Both the position numbers and the translations under genes were made by a program. 64,000 nt of DNA. Origin: Costus lasius (Eukaryota; Streptophyta; Magnoliopsida; Zingiberales; Costaceae). The stretch lies in contig CM050449.1 of assembly GCA_027563935.2 (NCBI GenBank), forward strand, positions 74,892,556 to 74,956,555, written 5' to 3'. Shown one piece after another: positions 10,618 through 21,834 of the stretch. The notes under the pieces were generated by a model. The model did not search any database. It saw only the letters and a program-made list of their open reading frames with translations, and was not told the DNA's origin. The stretch's first letter is position 1; every line of letters begins with the position of its first letter.

Positions 10618-12465
10618 TTCTTCGATCCCAAAGAGAACAAGGTATTTGTTGCTCGGACGGCCATATTTCTTGAGAAGGAGTTTCTTCTGCAAGAGGCCAG
10701 TGGGAGAGAAATAAAGCTGGATGAGAATCCAGAGGAAGGACAAAGTGATCAAGCACAGTTGGATGAGCCTGAGCCGGTAAATCAGGATATTGAACAACCT
10801 GAGGCTCAAATATCACGGGAACCGCGAAGATCGGGAAGGATTCGTCGACAGCCTGAGCGCTATGACGGAGTCTACATCATTGATAATGATGAACCCCTCA
10901 CTTATGCGGATGCGGTCAGTGGACCGGAGTCAGCGAGATGGCTTGAAGCTATGCGCGCCGAGATGGACTCCATGTCAGATAACCAAGTTTGGGATTTGGT
11001 TGATCCGCCTCCGGGAGTAATCCCTATAGGCTGTAAATGGATCTTCAAGAAGAAGATTGACATGGATGGTAACGTAGTTACCTATAAAGGCAGGCTAGTT
11101 GCGAAAGGTTTCAAACAAATCTACGGGATAGATTATGATGAAACTTTCTCACCTGTAGCTATGTTTAAGTCTATTTGGATTCTTTTCGCGATAGCTGCAT
11201 ATTATGATTATGAGATTTGGCAAATGGATGTGAAAACAGCTTTCCTGAATGGAAATCTGGATGAGGATGTGTACATGACACAACCAGAAGGTTTCACTGA
11301 TCCATCAGATCGTCATAAGATATGCAAGTTAAAGAAGTCTATTTATGGACTTAAGCAGGCATCAAGAAGCTGGAACATTCGTTTTGATGAATCAGTCACT
11401 GAATTTGGTTTCATCAAGAACGAGGATGACCCGTGTGTATATAAGAGGTTTAGTGGGAGCGTGATTACTTTCCTAGTCCTCTACGTCGATGATATCTTGA
11501 TCATTGGAAACGACATTCCTGAAATGCATGCGGTTAAGGCATGGTTAAGGAAATGTTTCCAAATGAAAGATCTAGGAGAAGCAGCCTATGTGTTAGGTGT
11601 GAAGATCTACAGGGATAGATCTAAGAGGCTTCTCGGGTTGTGCCAGAGTACTTACATCGATAAAGTCCTGGAGAGATTTCATTTAGAGAATTCTAAACGA
11701 GGATATCTTCCAGTCAGACATGGTCTGAATCTTTCGAAGAGTCAGTGTCCACAAACACAGACTGAGAAAGATGAAATGGACAATACGCCTTATGCTTCGG
11801 CTATTGGATCCATTATGTATGCGATGTTGTGTACTCGCCCAGACGTTGCTTACGGGTTAAGCGTGACCAGTCGGTTCCAAAGTAATCCAGGTGTGGCACA
11901 CTGGATTGCAGTCAAGAACATCTTAAAATATCTGCGGAGGACCAAAGATATGTTCTTGATATATGGTGGTCAGGAAGAACTCAGTATTGAAGGATATACT
12001 GATGCTTCGTTCCAGTCTGACCAGGATGATTTCTGATCGCAATCAGGCTATGTTTTTAGCTTGAATGGAGGAGCAGTGGTGTGGAAGAGTTTCAAACAGT
12101 CAACTGTTGCTGATTCCACAACAGAAGCCGAGTATGTTGCAGCCTCGGAAGCATCCAAGGAGGCAGTGTGGATTCGTAAGTTCGTGAGAGAACTTGGTGT
12201 TGTTCCTTCGAGTGCAGATCCTTTGGTTATCTTCTGTGATAACACTGGGGCAATCGCATAAGCAAAGGAACCACGGTCGCACCAGAAGTCCTAGCACATA
12301 CAGAGACGGTTTCACTTGATCAGGGAGATCATAGATCGCGGCGAGATCAAAGTCTGCAAGGTTCATACAGATCACAATCTGGCAGACCCGCTTACCAAGC
12401 CTCTGGCGCAGCAGAAGCATGAGAAGCACTGTAATAACATGGGTTTGAGATTTCTCAACCATTAG
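10618..12465 (+). pseudogene. A1 gag-pol, second part: reverse transcriptase and RNase H (broken)
   Basis: This continues the A1 frame after the A2 insertion, from the linker after the integrase through reverse transcriptase (QMDVKTAFLNG, LYVDD) to RNase H. Nonsense codons are TGA 12034-12036 (CGA in sisters), TAA 12259-12261 (CAA) and TAG 12292-12294 (AAG). With the stop at 670 that makes four. The true terminator, after RFLNH, is at 12463-12465. Confidence 0.93.
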
Positions 12466-12473
12466 ATTAAGTG

Positions 12474-12485
12474 CAAGTGGGAGAT
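12474..12485 (+). other. A1 polypurine tract
   Basis: CAAGTGGGAGAT lies immediately before the A1 3' LTR. Confidence 0.85.
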
Positions 12486-14136
12486 TGTTGGGGTATGCCC
12501 TTAAGCCTAATGTTTGAGGCCTTGGGAATGTATCAGTATCATGTAATAAACTCTTATGTTTATAAAGGCATGGTTGTTATTCAGGTTGTTACCTTGTCTG
12601 CTGTAATAAGTGTACTTCTGAATAATGTCTCAAAGCTGTTCAGCTAGGCTGACATGCAGTAAAGTCCTTAGTCGAGATATCTTGGTGAACATGAGACAGC
12701 CTTGATATGATTGAGACTAATATGTGTTCTAATCTTATAGGATGCTTCGAGCATGGAATAAGATGTAGACTCATGGGTACATTGGATGTACTGGACAGAC
12801 CCTACTAGGATATTCAATTGTTTGTCACAATGTGAATATTCCTTGATTGCGACAAGTGGCACATTTCCTCTGACTTGAGATCACTTGTGTTTCTAAATGA
12901 TGATTGTCATTGTTTTGAGGTAGTTCAATATCATTTGAAACATAATGATTATAGACTATCTTGGATAATGAACTTGAGTCAGGTTAGGGCACTAGTGATA
13001 GACAAAGGATTGCCGTCTCCTTGTTTAAGGAGTGTGATGTTCTTAAGGGGCCCCCTGGATGAGATGATTGAGAAAGTGTATGGCCATACCCAGGTGACAG
13101 TGATCATCTGATCTAATCATGCTCATCATATTGGAGTTACAAGCTTGACACGCTTGTCCAATAAGAACATCCAGTGGCAAAGGACATATGTATGCCTAGT
13201 GAAGTTGATTCACACTTGTGCTGTTTTTGGGTGTAGTCTTGGAAGACTCTTTCCTTTATATCGGGAGACAGTGATGTGTTGCTAGATACCCCTCACTGAT
13301 CGTGATAACGTGAGTTATCGTTACCGACATTTAAAGGAAACCCTTAGGGTCGCACAATTTGATGATATGGCTTACTTAAGTCAGATCGTGTGGACTGAAT
13401 TGTTTGAGTTCAGTTTAAAGGGATTTAATCTCTGATTGTAAGTGAGATCTGGTCTGATCATGTTTGATTGATTGGGGCTTGAGATCGGTAAGCTTCGATT
13501 GAGAGATTGGATGCTAGATCGATGAGATCAAGAGCATCAAGAGATCAACAGTTAGATCTGGAGCCTTAGGGTTTAATTTAGATCTAGACTGGATTGCTTG
13601 GCTTGGTTCTTAAACCGAACCAAAATTGAACCGGCTCATTAAAGAGCGCTTGGTTCAAATAGAGAACATTTTGCGATTGGGAAATGTTCATGGTCGCATG
13701 AAGAAGTGGCTTACTATTTTTAGAAGCCATGTTCACACGTCTCATGTCGCCACTTGCGCTCTCCTATTCTTGCTCTCGCCCCTTCCTCTCGTCACAAGTA
13801 TTCTCGTGTGGTGAAGGCGGACGAGGAGTAGAAGAAGTTTTTCGCCAAGCAGGTCATCTCATCTCCCTTCACGGATTGGGACTCTTGGAGAGCTTTGCTA
13901 GCACAAAGATCGACAAGGAGAAAGTCTTTCTCATCTTGTGTGCGTCATCTCTGGAGGAAAGCCATTTCGCTTTCTGCTTCCAAGACGCCATCTAGAAATG
14001 GCATCGGTATGATTTCTTTCTTGCATACAAAAGATTTAATGTTGATTATATAAGATGCATTCGATCCCTAGAAACCCCTTCCGCTGAATTCCATATGCGC
14101 CTATTAGGGTTTCACCGCCCCTCTTGGGGACTTTCA
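12486..14136 (+). repeat. A1 3' LTR
   Basis: It is 1,651 bp, starting TGTTGGGGTATGCCC and ending CTTTCA. It ends directly against gypsy integrase coding sequence, which fixes the boundary. A CCCC-TCTT-GGGG hairpin lies 7 nt before the end (14118-14129). It is shorter than the other family A LTRs because of scattered small gaps. Confidence 0.93.
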
Positions 14137-14318
14137 GATTATACATTGATGAGATAGTCAGACTGCATGGAGTGCCTGTTGATATTGTGTCTGATAGGGA
14201 CTCTCGATTTTTGTCCAGATTTTGGAAGAGTTTACAGGAGGGTTTGGGTACTAAGTTGAGTTTTAGTACAGCATACCATCCTCAGTCTGATGGCCAGACG
14301 GAGCGTACTATACAGACT
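14137..14318 (+). pseudogene. G integrase core fragment between the A1 and A3 insertions
   Basis: The 60-codon stretch includes [16 protein letters not shown] and [11 protein letters not shown], the hallmark second half of a Ty3/gypsy integrase core. The second catalytic Asp is in SDRD and the catalytic Glu in QTER. The left edge is cut by A1 and the right edge by A3. The short ORF starting at 14124 in the A1 LTR is only read-through. Confidence 0.92.
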
Positions 14319-16000
14319 TGTAGGAACCCCTAATTATAGGGGGAAACCCTAAACTTGCAATTCTAACAAGCTTTGCGGAAAAAGGGTTTCAAGATCGCAT
14401 ATGAATCTATAAGATCAACTTATGTTATGAAAAGGAATCATACCAACGCCATGGATTTGGAAGTCGGTTTGGAAGAAGAGATCAAACTAGGTCTCCTCCA
14501 CAAGCCCACACACAAGATGAAGATGCTCACTTCCTTGAGATCTCTTGTGCTAGCAAGACCCTCAAGCCTTCTTGTCGAATGGAAGGGGATGATGAATCTC
14601 CTTGTTGCCGAGAGCTTCACTTGCCTAGCCTCTCCTTCTCGTCGTCAACCACACCTCAACGAAAATTGTCCAAGGCGTTCAAGAGAAGAGCACAAACGCT
14701 TATGCGTTTAGGCGTTTTTGTGAAACCGGCCATGATGACTTTCCATAAATGGAAGCTCATCATGCCATGCGCTCAAGCCAACCTCAAACGCATTTGAGCA
14801 TTGAACCATGCGTTCACAATTGTGAACCGGTTCAAGCTAAACCGTTTCAATCGACTTTGGTTCATGAACCAAACCGAAATGGCTCAAGCCATGTGGTCTA
14901 GACCATATTGAACCCCAAGGCTCATGATCTAACCGTTCATCACCTGATGCCCCTGATCTCTTCGATCTAGCATCATCTCTCTCGATCCAAGCTTATCGAT
15001 CTCAAGCCCTAATCAATCAAACATGATCAGGCTAGATCTCACTTACAATCAGAGATTAAATCCCCTTAAACTGAACCCAAAGAATTCAGTCCACACGATC
15101 TGACTCAAGTAAGCCATATCATCATATTGTGCGACCCTGAGGGTTTCCTCTAAATGTCGGTAACGATAACTTACGTTATCACGATCAGTGAGGGGTATCT
15201 AGCAACACATCACTGTCTCCCGATATAAAGGAAAGAGTCTTCCAAGACTACTCCCAAACCAAGGCACAAGTGTGACTCTATTCACAAGGCATACATTTAT
15301 CCTTTGCCACTGGATGTTCTTATTGGACAAGCATGTCAAGCTTGTAACTCCAACACGATGAGCATGATTAGATCAGATGAACATAGTCATCTGGGTATGG
15401 CCATACACTTCCTCAATCATCTCATATAAAGGGGGCCCTTTAGAACATCACACTCCTTAAACAAGGATACGGCAATCCTTTATCTATCACAAGTGCCCTA
15501 ACCTGACTCAAGCTCACCATCCAAGATAGTCTATAATCATTATGTTTCAAATGATATTGAACTACCTCAAGACAATGACAATCATCATTTAGAAACACAA
15601 GTGATCTCAAGTCAGAGGACATGTGCCACTTGCTGCTTACAAGGATCATTCACATTGTGACAAGCAATGGAATATCCCAGTAGGGTCTGTCCAGTACATC
15701 CAATGTACCCATGAGTCTACATCTTATTCCATGCTCGAAGCATCCTATAAGATTAGCACTCATATTAGTCTCCATCATATCAAGGCTGTCTCATGTTCAC
15801 CAAGATATCTCGACTAAGGACATACAGCCTGTCAGCTTAGCTGAACAGCTTTGAGACATTATTCAGAAGCACACTCATTGCAGCAGACAAGGTAACAACC
15901 TGAATAATAACCATGCCTATCATAAACATAAGAGTTTATTACATAATACTTTTACAATCCCAAAGGCCTCAAACATTAGCCTTAAGGGCATACTCCAACA
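14319..16000 (-). repeat. A3 3' LTR
   Basis: On the + strand it starts TGTAGGAACCCC and ends GGGCATACTCCAACA. A CCCCTA-ATTA-TAGGGG hairpin lies at 14327-14342, followed by AAACCCTAA. The proximal TATA box of other copies is altered here to CTATCATAAAC. Confidence 0.95.
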
Positions 16001-16012
16001 ATCTCCCACTTG
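16001..16012 (-). other. A3 polypurine tract
   Basis: The minus strand reads CAAGTGGGAGAT against the LTR, identical to the other family A copies. Confidence 0.87.
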
Positions 16013-16020
16013 CACTTAAT

Positions 16021-19000
16021 CTAATGGTTGAGAAATCTCAAACCCATATTATTACAGTGCTTCTCATGCTTCTGCTGCGCCAGAGGCTTGGTAAGCGGGT
16101 CTGCCAGATTGTCATCTGTATGAACCTTGCAAATCTTGATCTCGCCACGATCAATGATCTCCCGGATCAAGTGAAACCGTCTCTGTATGTGCTTGGACTT
16201 CTGGTGCGACCGCGGTTCCTTTGCTTGTGCTATAGCTCCAGTGTTATCACAAAAGATAACCAAAGGATCTGCACTCGAAGGAACGACACCAAGTTCTCTC
16301 ACGAACTTACGAATCCACACTGCCTCCTTGGATGCTTCCGAGGCTGCAACATACTCGGCTTCTGTTGTGGAATCAGCAACAGTTGACTGTTTGAAACTTT
16401 TCCACACCACTGCTCCACCATTCAAGCTAAAAACATAGCCTGATTGCGATCGGAAATCATCCTGGTCCGACTGGAACGAAGCGTCAGTATATCCCTCTAT
16501 ACTGAGTTCTTCCTGACCACCATATATCAAGAACATATCTTTGGTCCTCCGCAGATATTTTAAAATGTTCTTGACTGCAATCCAGTGCGCCAAACCTGGA
16601 TTACTTTGGAATCGACTGGTCACGCTTAACCCGTAAGCGACGTCTGGGCGAGTACACAACATCGCATACATAATGGACCCAATAGCCGAAGCATAAGGCG
16701 TATTGTCCATTTCATCTTTCTCAGTCTGTGTTTGTGGACACTGACTCTTCGAAAGATTCAGACCATGTCTGACTGGAAGATATCCACGTTTAGAATTCTC
16801 TAAATGGAATCTCTCCAGGACTTTATCGATGTAAGTACTCTGGCACAGCCCGAGAAGCCTCTTAGATCTATCCCGGTAGATCTTCACACCTAGTACATAG
16901 GCTGCTTCTCCTAGATCTTTCATCTGAAAACATTTTCCTAACCATGCCTTAACAGCATGCAGTTCAGGAATGTCGTTTCCAATGATCAAGATATCATCGA
17001 CGTAGAGGATTAGGAATGTAATCACGCTCCCACTAAACCTCTTATATACACACGGGTCATCCTCGTTCTTGATGAAACCAAACTCAGAGATTGATTCATC
17101 AAAACGAATATTCCAGCTTCTTGATGCTTGTTTCAGTCCATAAATGGACTTCTTTAACTTGCATATTTTATGACGATCTGATGGATTAGTGAAACCTTCC
17201 GGTTGTGTCATATACACATCCTCATCCAGATTTCCATTAAGGAAAGCTGTTTTCACATCCATCTGCCAGATCTCATAATCGTAATATGCAGCTATCGCGA
17301 AAAGAATCCGAATAGACTTAAACATGGCTACAGGTGAGAAAGTTTCATCATAATCTATCCCGTAGATTTGTTTGAAACCTTTCGCAACTAGCCTGCCTTT
17401 ATAGGTAACCACGTTACCATCCATGTCAATCTTCTTCTTGAAGATCCATTTACAGCCTATAGGGATTACTCCCGGAGGCGGATCAACCAAATCCCAGACT
17501 TGGTTATCTGACATGGAGTCCATCTCGGCTCGCATAGCATCAAGCCATCTAGCTGACTCCGGTCCACTGACCGCATCCGCATAAGTTAGGGGTTCATCAT
17601 TATCAATGATGTAGACTCCGTCATAGCGCTCAGGCTGTCGACGGATCCTACCCGATCTTCGCGGTTCCCGTGATATCTGAGCCTCAGGTTGTCCAATAAC
17701 CTGCTCTACCGGCTCAGGCACATCCAACTCTGCTTGACTACTTTGTCCTTCCTCTGGATTCTCATCCAGCTTTATTTCTCTCCCACTGGCCTCTTGCAGA
17801 ATAAATTCCTTCTCAAGAAATACGGCCGTCCGAGCAACAAATACCTTGTTCTCCTTGGGATCGTAGAAATAATAACCCTTAGTTTCCTTAGGGTAACCGA
17901 CAAAGATGCATTTGTCAGATCTGCTCTCTAGTTTCCCAGAGGCGAGCTTTTTGACATAAGCCTCGCAACCCCAGATCCTGATAAATGTCAAGCTAGGCTG
18001 TTTCCCATACCATAACTCATATGGCGTCTTTAAAACTGCCTTGGATGGCACTCGGTTTAGTACCTTTGCAGCTGTTTCCAGTGCAAAACCCCAAAAGGAG
18101 TATGGAAGAGTAGCCTGACTCATCATAGAACGAACCATATCAAGTAACGTTCTATTTCTCCTCTCGGACACACCATTCCATTGCGGTGTTCCTGGCGGAG
18201 TGAGCTGTGAGATAATCCCACACTCTTTCAGATAGTCAGTAAACGCATGACTCAGGTATTCACCACCTCGATCTGAACGAAGTGCCTTGATATTTCGGCC
18301 TAGCTGATTTTGTACTTCATTTTTGAACTCTTTGAACTTGTCAAAAGATTCACTTTTATGTCTCATTAAATAGACATATCCATACCTACTGAAATCATCA
18401 GTAAAGGTAATGAAGTACTGATAGCCACCTCTGGCATGTTTACCAAAAGGCCCACACACATCACTGTGTATTAGGTCCAGTAAACCTGAAGCCCTTTGAC
18501 CTTTGTGAGGAAAAGGAGACTTCGTCATTTTACCCATCAAACAAGCTTTGCATGTATCAATCTCCTCATAGGAGAATGATCCCAGCAGTCCATGATCATG
18601 CAACCGCTTAATGCGCTTCTTGTTTATATGGCCTAAACGACTATGCCATAACAAGGTGCTGTCATCAGCATACTTGGCTTTCTTATTATCAATATTTTGT
18701 ATAGAATTGTCCATGTCCAACATGTATAACCCATTGTTAATTGAACCAGTTGCATACATAATATTATCACGAGATAAAACACACTTTGAAATCTTGCATT
18801 CAAAGGCAAATCCTTTCCTGACAAGAGCAGGAATAGAGATAATATTCTTTGTGATACTTGGTACAAAATAACAATTGTTTAATTCTAATACAATGCCAGA
18901 TGGTAAAGAAATGAAATAGTCTCCTACAGCAACAGCAGCAACCCGTGCCCCGTTTCCAACGCGTAGGTCTACCTCATGCTGTCCCACCTGCCTTCTTCTC

Positions 19001-19905
19001 TTGAGTTCCTGTACATTTGAACAAATGTGAACTCCACATGCAGTGTCCAACACCCATGATATAGAAGAAGATGAAAACATGACCTCAGTCACATATATAC
19101 CTGAGCCAGAAGCGATGCTTCCCCTCTTATCTCCTTGGAGCGCTTTACAGTCCTTTTTCCAGTGACCCAGCTGGCCACAGTGGAAACACCTGTTGTCCTT
19201 CGACCGCTTCACCTTCTGTTTCAGGGCCTTGCTGTAATTCTTGACAGGGGCCTTGCCCTTCTTCCCCTTCTTCTTGTTCCTAAAAGGAACCATCAAGACA
19301 GAGGTTGAAGGCTTACCCTTCAGAGTTTCCTCAGTTGTCAAGAGCATATTCAGCAGCTCTGCCGGCGTACAATCGATCTTGTTCATATTAAAGTTAATGA
19401 TGAACGCATCGAAAGAAGGCGGAAGAGACTGCAGAATAATGTCCACAGCAAGCTCCTGGTTGATGGTATGCCCCAGTTTCTCCAGAGCCTCCTTGTGCCC
19501 AATCATCTTGAGCACGTGAGCTCCCACTGGGCTCCCCTCAGCCAGTTTGCTCTGAAAGAAGAGCTTCGTCAGATTATAGCGTTCAGTCCTCGCCTGTGCA
19601 GCATACAGCATCTTGAGGTTCGCTATAATTTCTATAGCCGACATGTCCTCATGCTGACGCTGCAGCGGTGGCGTCATAGACGCTAGCATCAGGCAAGCGA
19701 CATCAATGCTATCATTGACGTGCTTTTCGTAGGCATCCCGAACCGCCCTTGCGGCGTTCGGAGCGGGCTGCGGCGGTATCGCCGTCTCGAGGACATACAG
19801 TTTCCTCTCTGCCTTAAGAACAATCTTAAGGTGTCCGAACCAGTCAGAGAAGTTCGGCCCAGCAAACTTCTCCCTTTCCAGTAGGGATCGCACATTGAAG
19901 CTCAT
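16021..19905 (-). CDS. A3 gag-pol polyprotein, intact, 1,294 aa
   Basis: One open frame encodes every copia function. Gag is about residues 1-235. The CCHC zinc knuckle is C240/C243/H248/C253. The protease has D287 in WVLDTAC. The pre-integrase zinc region has H421/H426/C452/C455. Integrase catalytic residues are D482, D545 and E581 (D,D-35-E). The linker includes SGRIRRQPERYDG (751-763). Reverse transcriptase has QMDVKTAFLNG (881-891) and Y968-V-D-D971. RNase H has D1141 in TDAS, the STTEAEY motif (1179-1185) and D1220 in FCDN. The start, MSFNV, aligns with the MNFNV start of A2 and A4, and there is no separate gag stop. The protease has Ala where DTG is usual, but every copy here shares that. 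Length and order are typical of an Angela/BARE element. Activity is inferred, not shown. Confidence 0.96.
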   Translation of the reverse strand: MSFNVRSLLEREKFAGPNFSDWFGHLKIVLKAERKLYVLETAIPPQPAPNAARAVRDAYEKHVNDSIDVACLMLASMTPPLQRQHEDMSAIEIIANLKMLYAAQARTERYNLTKLFFQSKLAEGSPVGAHVLKMIGHKEALEKLGHTINQELAVDIILQSLPPSFDAFIINFNMNKIDCTPAELLNMLLTTEETLKGKPSTSVLMVPFRNKKKGKKGKAPVKNYSKALKQKVKRSKDNRCFHCGQLGHWKKDCKALQGDKRGSIASGSGIYVTEVMFSSSSISWVLDTACGVHICSNVQELKRRRQVGQHEVDLRVGNGARVAAVAVGDYFISLPSGIVLELNNCYFVPSITKNIISIPALVRKGFAFECKISKCVLSRDNIMYATGSINNGLYMLDMDNSIQNIDNKKAKYADDSTLLWHSRLGHINKKRIKRLHDHGLLGSFSYEEIDTCKACLMGKMTKSPFPHKGQRASGLLDLIHSDVCGPFGKHARGGYQYFITFTDDFSRYGYVYLMRHKSESFDKFKEFKNEVQNQLGRNIKALRSDRGGEYLSHAFTDYLKECGIISQLTPPGTPQWNGVSERRNRTLLDMVRSMMSQATLPYSFWGFALETAAKVLNRVPSKAVLKTPYELWYGKQPSLTFIRIWGCEAYVKKLASGKLESRSDKCIFVGYPKETKGYYFYDPKENKVFVARTAVFLEKEFILQEASGREIKLDENPEEGQSSQAELDVPEPVEQVIGQPEAQISREPRRSGRIRRQPERYDGVYIIDNDEPLTYADAVSGPESARWLDAMRAEMDSMSDNQVWDLVDPPPGVIPIGCKWIFKKKIDMDGNVVTYKGRLVAKGFKQIYGIDYDETFSPVAMFKSIRILFAIAAYYDYEIWQMDVKTAFLNGNLDEDVYMTQPEGFTNPSDRHKICKLKKSIYGLKQASRSWNIRFDESISEFGFIKNEDDPCVYKRFSGSVITFLILYVDDILIIGNDIPELHAVKAWLGKCFQMKDLGEAAYVLGVKIYRDRSKRLLGLCQSTYIDKVLERFHLENSKRGYLPVRHGLNLSKSQCPQTQTEKDEMDNTPYASAIGSIMYAMLCTRPDVAYGLSVTSRFQSNPGLAHWIAVKNILKYLRRTKDMFLIYGGQEELSIEGYTDASFQSDQDDFRSQSGYVFSLNGGAVVWKSFKQSTVADSTTEAEYVAASEASKEAVWIRKFVRELGVVPSSADPLVIFCDNTGAIAQAKEPRSHQKSKHIQRRFHLIREIIDRGEIKICKVHTDDNLADPLTKPLAQQKHEKHCNNMGLRFLNH

Positions 19906-21530
19906 GGTGTTCGTTGCTGCAGGAATCTACAACAAGCAAGAACAGCAAGGTCAGTATCAATGTTCAGAATCAATCTAGGACTTAAGAAAGATTCTTTTCT
20001 CACTATTTTGTCTGACTGAAAAATCCAGTAAACAGTCCGAAAGAGTAACACTCTTTTAGTGAGATGGGATCCAGATTTCATACTTGGTCTCCGCGTCCCG
20101 CTCAGGCGAGATAAGATGCACAGAGATGACAAGCACTAATTTCTGGTAGGCTGTCCCAGCCAATCGCCAACCCGTGCGATTCCCCTTCATCTTGGCAATC
20201 CAGCAGACTGTGCCAACTGAGTTGGTACAACACAGTCTCTGATCCCAGAGATGGCTGCCTCCATGTGCTACCATATGCGCCACATATGTAGTCTACATGG
20301 TCAAGCTGACCCGACCTACTCCCTGGACCACCACGTGCTATGCTGAGCAACGAGAGGGGATAAATCCCAACTCTGTAACACGCAGGTGAAATCCGGCACC
20401 GTCTGAAGATAGATGGACGTGCCCACTGAGTGGGTTCAACACGGCTCCAACGATAGTCAGAAAGGTGAGGTTTCGCGTCAGAAGGCTTACGAGCTTGATA
20501 TGTTAGCGTTGGATTTTAGCGGTCTTTTATCTTCTTACTATCAGGCATATCCTATGGCTATAGCAGAAGATAAACATAAACATGCAACTCTAATTATTTG
20601 CAATAAGTAGAAAGCATGATCTTATGTGGTAAAAGCCCATGAACCCTAGTAAGACCTTAATTTTACTTAAGTCTTCACTTGAGCTCCTTGGCATCTCATC
20701 TGGTCCAACCTAGGGCCCTAGCGCCAAGAGCACCTCAGGTGCGCCACCAGCTGAATGCCCCTTTATGATGTGTGCATTTGTACTCTTGTCTAATCAAAGT
20801 ACATTTGATCTATCTAGACAAGGTTGACACACAGGTCAACAACATTTCATAAATTAAAACAATGTGATTCGCAGATCACAAATTAATTTACAATTTAAAC
20901 CCAGGCACGCAGGCCCCAGCACAGCACACAATAGGGCAACCCACATAAGACTAAATAGACAAGCATCATGGCATCAAATCATCTTGTGATCCAATCAAGA
21001 AATTAAATTTTGAAAAACCCCATGGCATCAATTTTAATTTCCTTACGAGCCCTACAACCTTACAATGGTCCATTGATAGGGATCCACTCATCCATCTAGT
21101 TAGATCCTTTGCCCTTGCATGCACCGAGTCCTAACTGACCCGAGTTGACCTAATGGTCAACCATGCATGCCCCAAGGGCTGAACCACCCCATGAGTTTTT
21201 GGCAAGCGGGTGTGACCCCGGGCCTAACTCAAGTGTGTTCAGTAGTTGTCTCAACCAGACCTCGCTACACGCCCTAGATGCAGTCAACCTATAGCCACCT
21301 TGTGCTTGCGCATAGGTGCCATTGGGTCAACCCATCTGAGCTGTCAGATGGTCTGATCAGACTTGGATCTAACCTAGTGGTGACTTCAACCCCATCAACC
21401 CATCTAAGGGTTTAATGTAGTGGTACCTTAGATCTAATTATGCGCGCAAGATGTAAGGTTTTAGAAAACATTTAGAACATGCGCAATGATACAAACAAAC
21501 AACATGCTTGCATATAACCCTTAGATCTAA

Positions 21531-21598
21531 GGGGGTCCTCTTCAAGGAGGAGCGCATACTTTAGGGGGTCCCCTTCAAGGGGGAGCGCATACTTTATC
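21531..21598 (-). repeat. Leader duplication of a GGGGTCC...GGGGGAGCGC unit (A3)
   Basis: Two units of about 37 bp share AGGGGGTCCCCTTCAAGG and GGGGGAGCGCATACTTTA. They resemble the U5 end of the A2 LTR in reverse complement. Confidence 0.75.
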
Positions 21599-21632
21599 AA
21601 AGCCATGATACAAGCGCAACTTAAAGCATGAT

Positions 21633-21741
21633 ATCATGCGCAACTTCATGAAAGCAAGATACATGCGCAACCTCATGAAAACAAGATACATGCGCAACCT
21701 CATGAAAACAAAGATACATGCGCAACCTCATGAAAACAAAG
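21633..21741 (-). repeat. Minisatellite in A3 leader, 27-28 bp x 4
   Basis: Four near-identical units are built on ATACATGCGCAACCTCATG plus an A-rich end. The first unit has three changes. The array is absent from A2 and A4. Confidence 0.85.
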
Positions 21742-21820
21742 CATGCTTCAAGTAAAAGTAAGCGCAACTTGAATGTATGGATCACAAATAAGCAATCATA
21801 TAGATCATATCAAGAGCCTA

Positions 21821-21832
21821 GCTCTGATACCA
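21821..21832 (-). other. A3 primer-binding site (initiator Met-tRNA)
   Basis: The minus strand reads TGGTATCAGAGC, 2 nt inside the 5' LTR. Confidence 0.95.
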
Positions 21833-21834
21833 AT

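Larger units (their letters stand above)
1..14136 (+). mobile_element. A1: Ty1/copia (Angela/BARE-type) element, 5' end outside window, split by A2
   Basis: Reading starts inside gag at base 1, and the element ends with its 3' LTR at 14136. It is split at 1437/10618 by A2, which duplicated ATTAT (1433-1437 and 10613-10617). The two halves rejoin in frame at the Tyr-Tyr-Phe segment after the integrase. The bases after the LTR, GATTA (14137-14141), should be A1's own target duplication, but the matching copy lies off window. A1 sits inside the integrase of gypsy element G. Four nonsense codons make it non-autonomous. It is older than A2, which it contains. Confidence 0.92.
19906..21820 (-). other. 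A3 untranslated leader
   Basis: These 1.9 kb lie between gag and PBS, with no credible gene. The gag-proximal part keeps the twin palindromes CCAACTGAGTTGG (20213-20225) and CCCACTGAGTGGG (20422-20434). The PBS-proximal part carries subfamily-specific tandem repeats. Confidence 0.85.

Noticed and set aside
14124..14333. Chimeric 69-aa ORF
   Set aside because: It joins the ends of the A1 and A3 LTRs to the gypsy fragment between them.
21633..21741. CRISPR-like array
   Set aside because: The units are directly adjacent with no spacers and lie in a plant retrotransposon leader.
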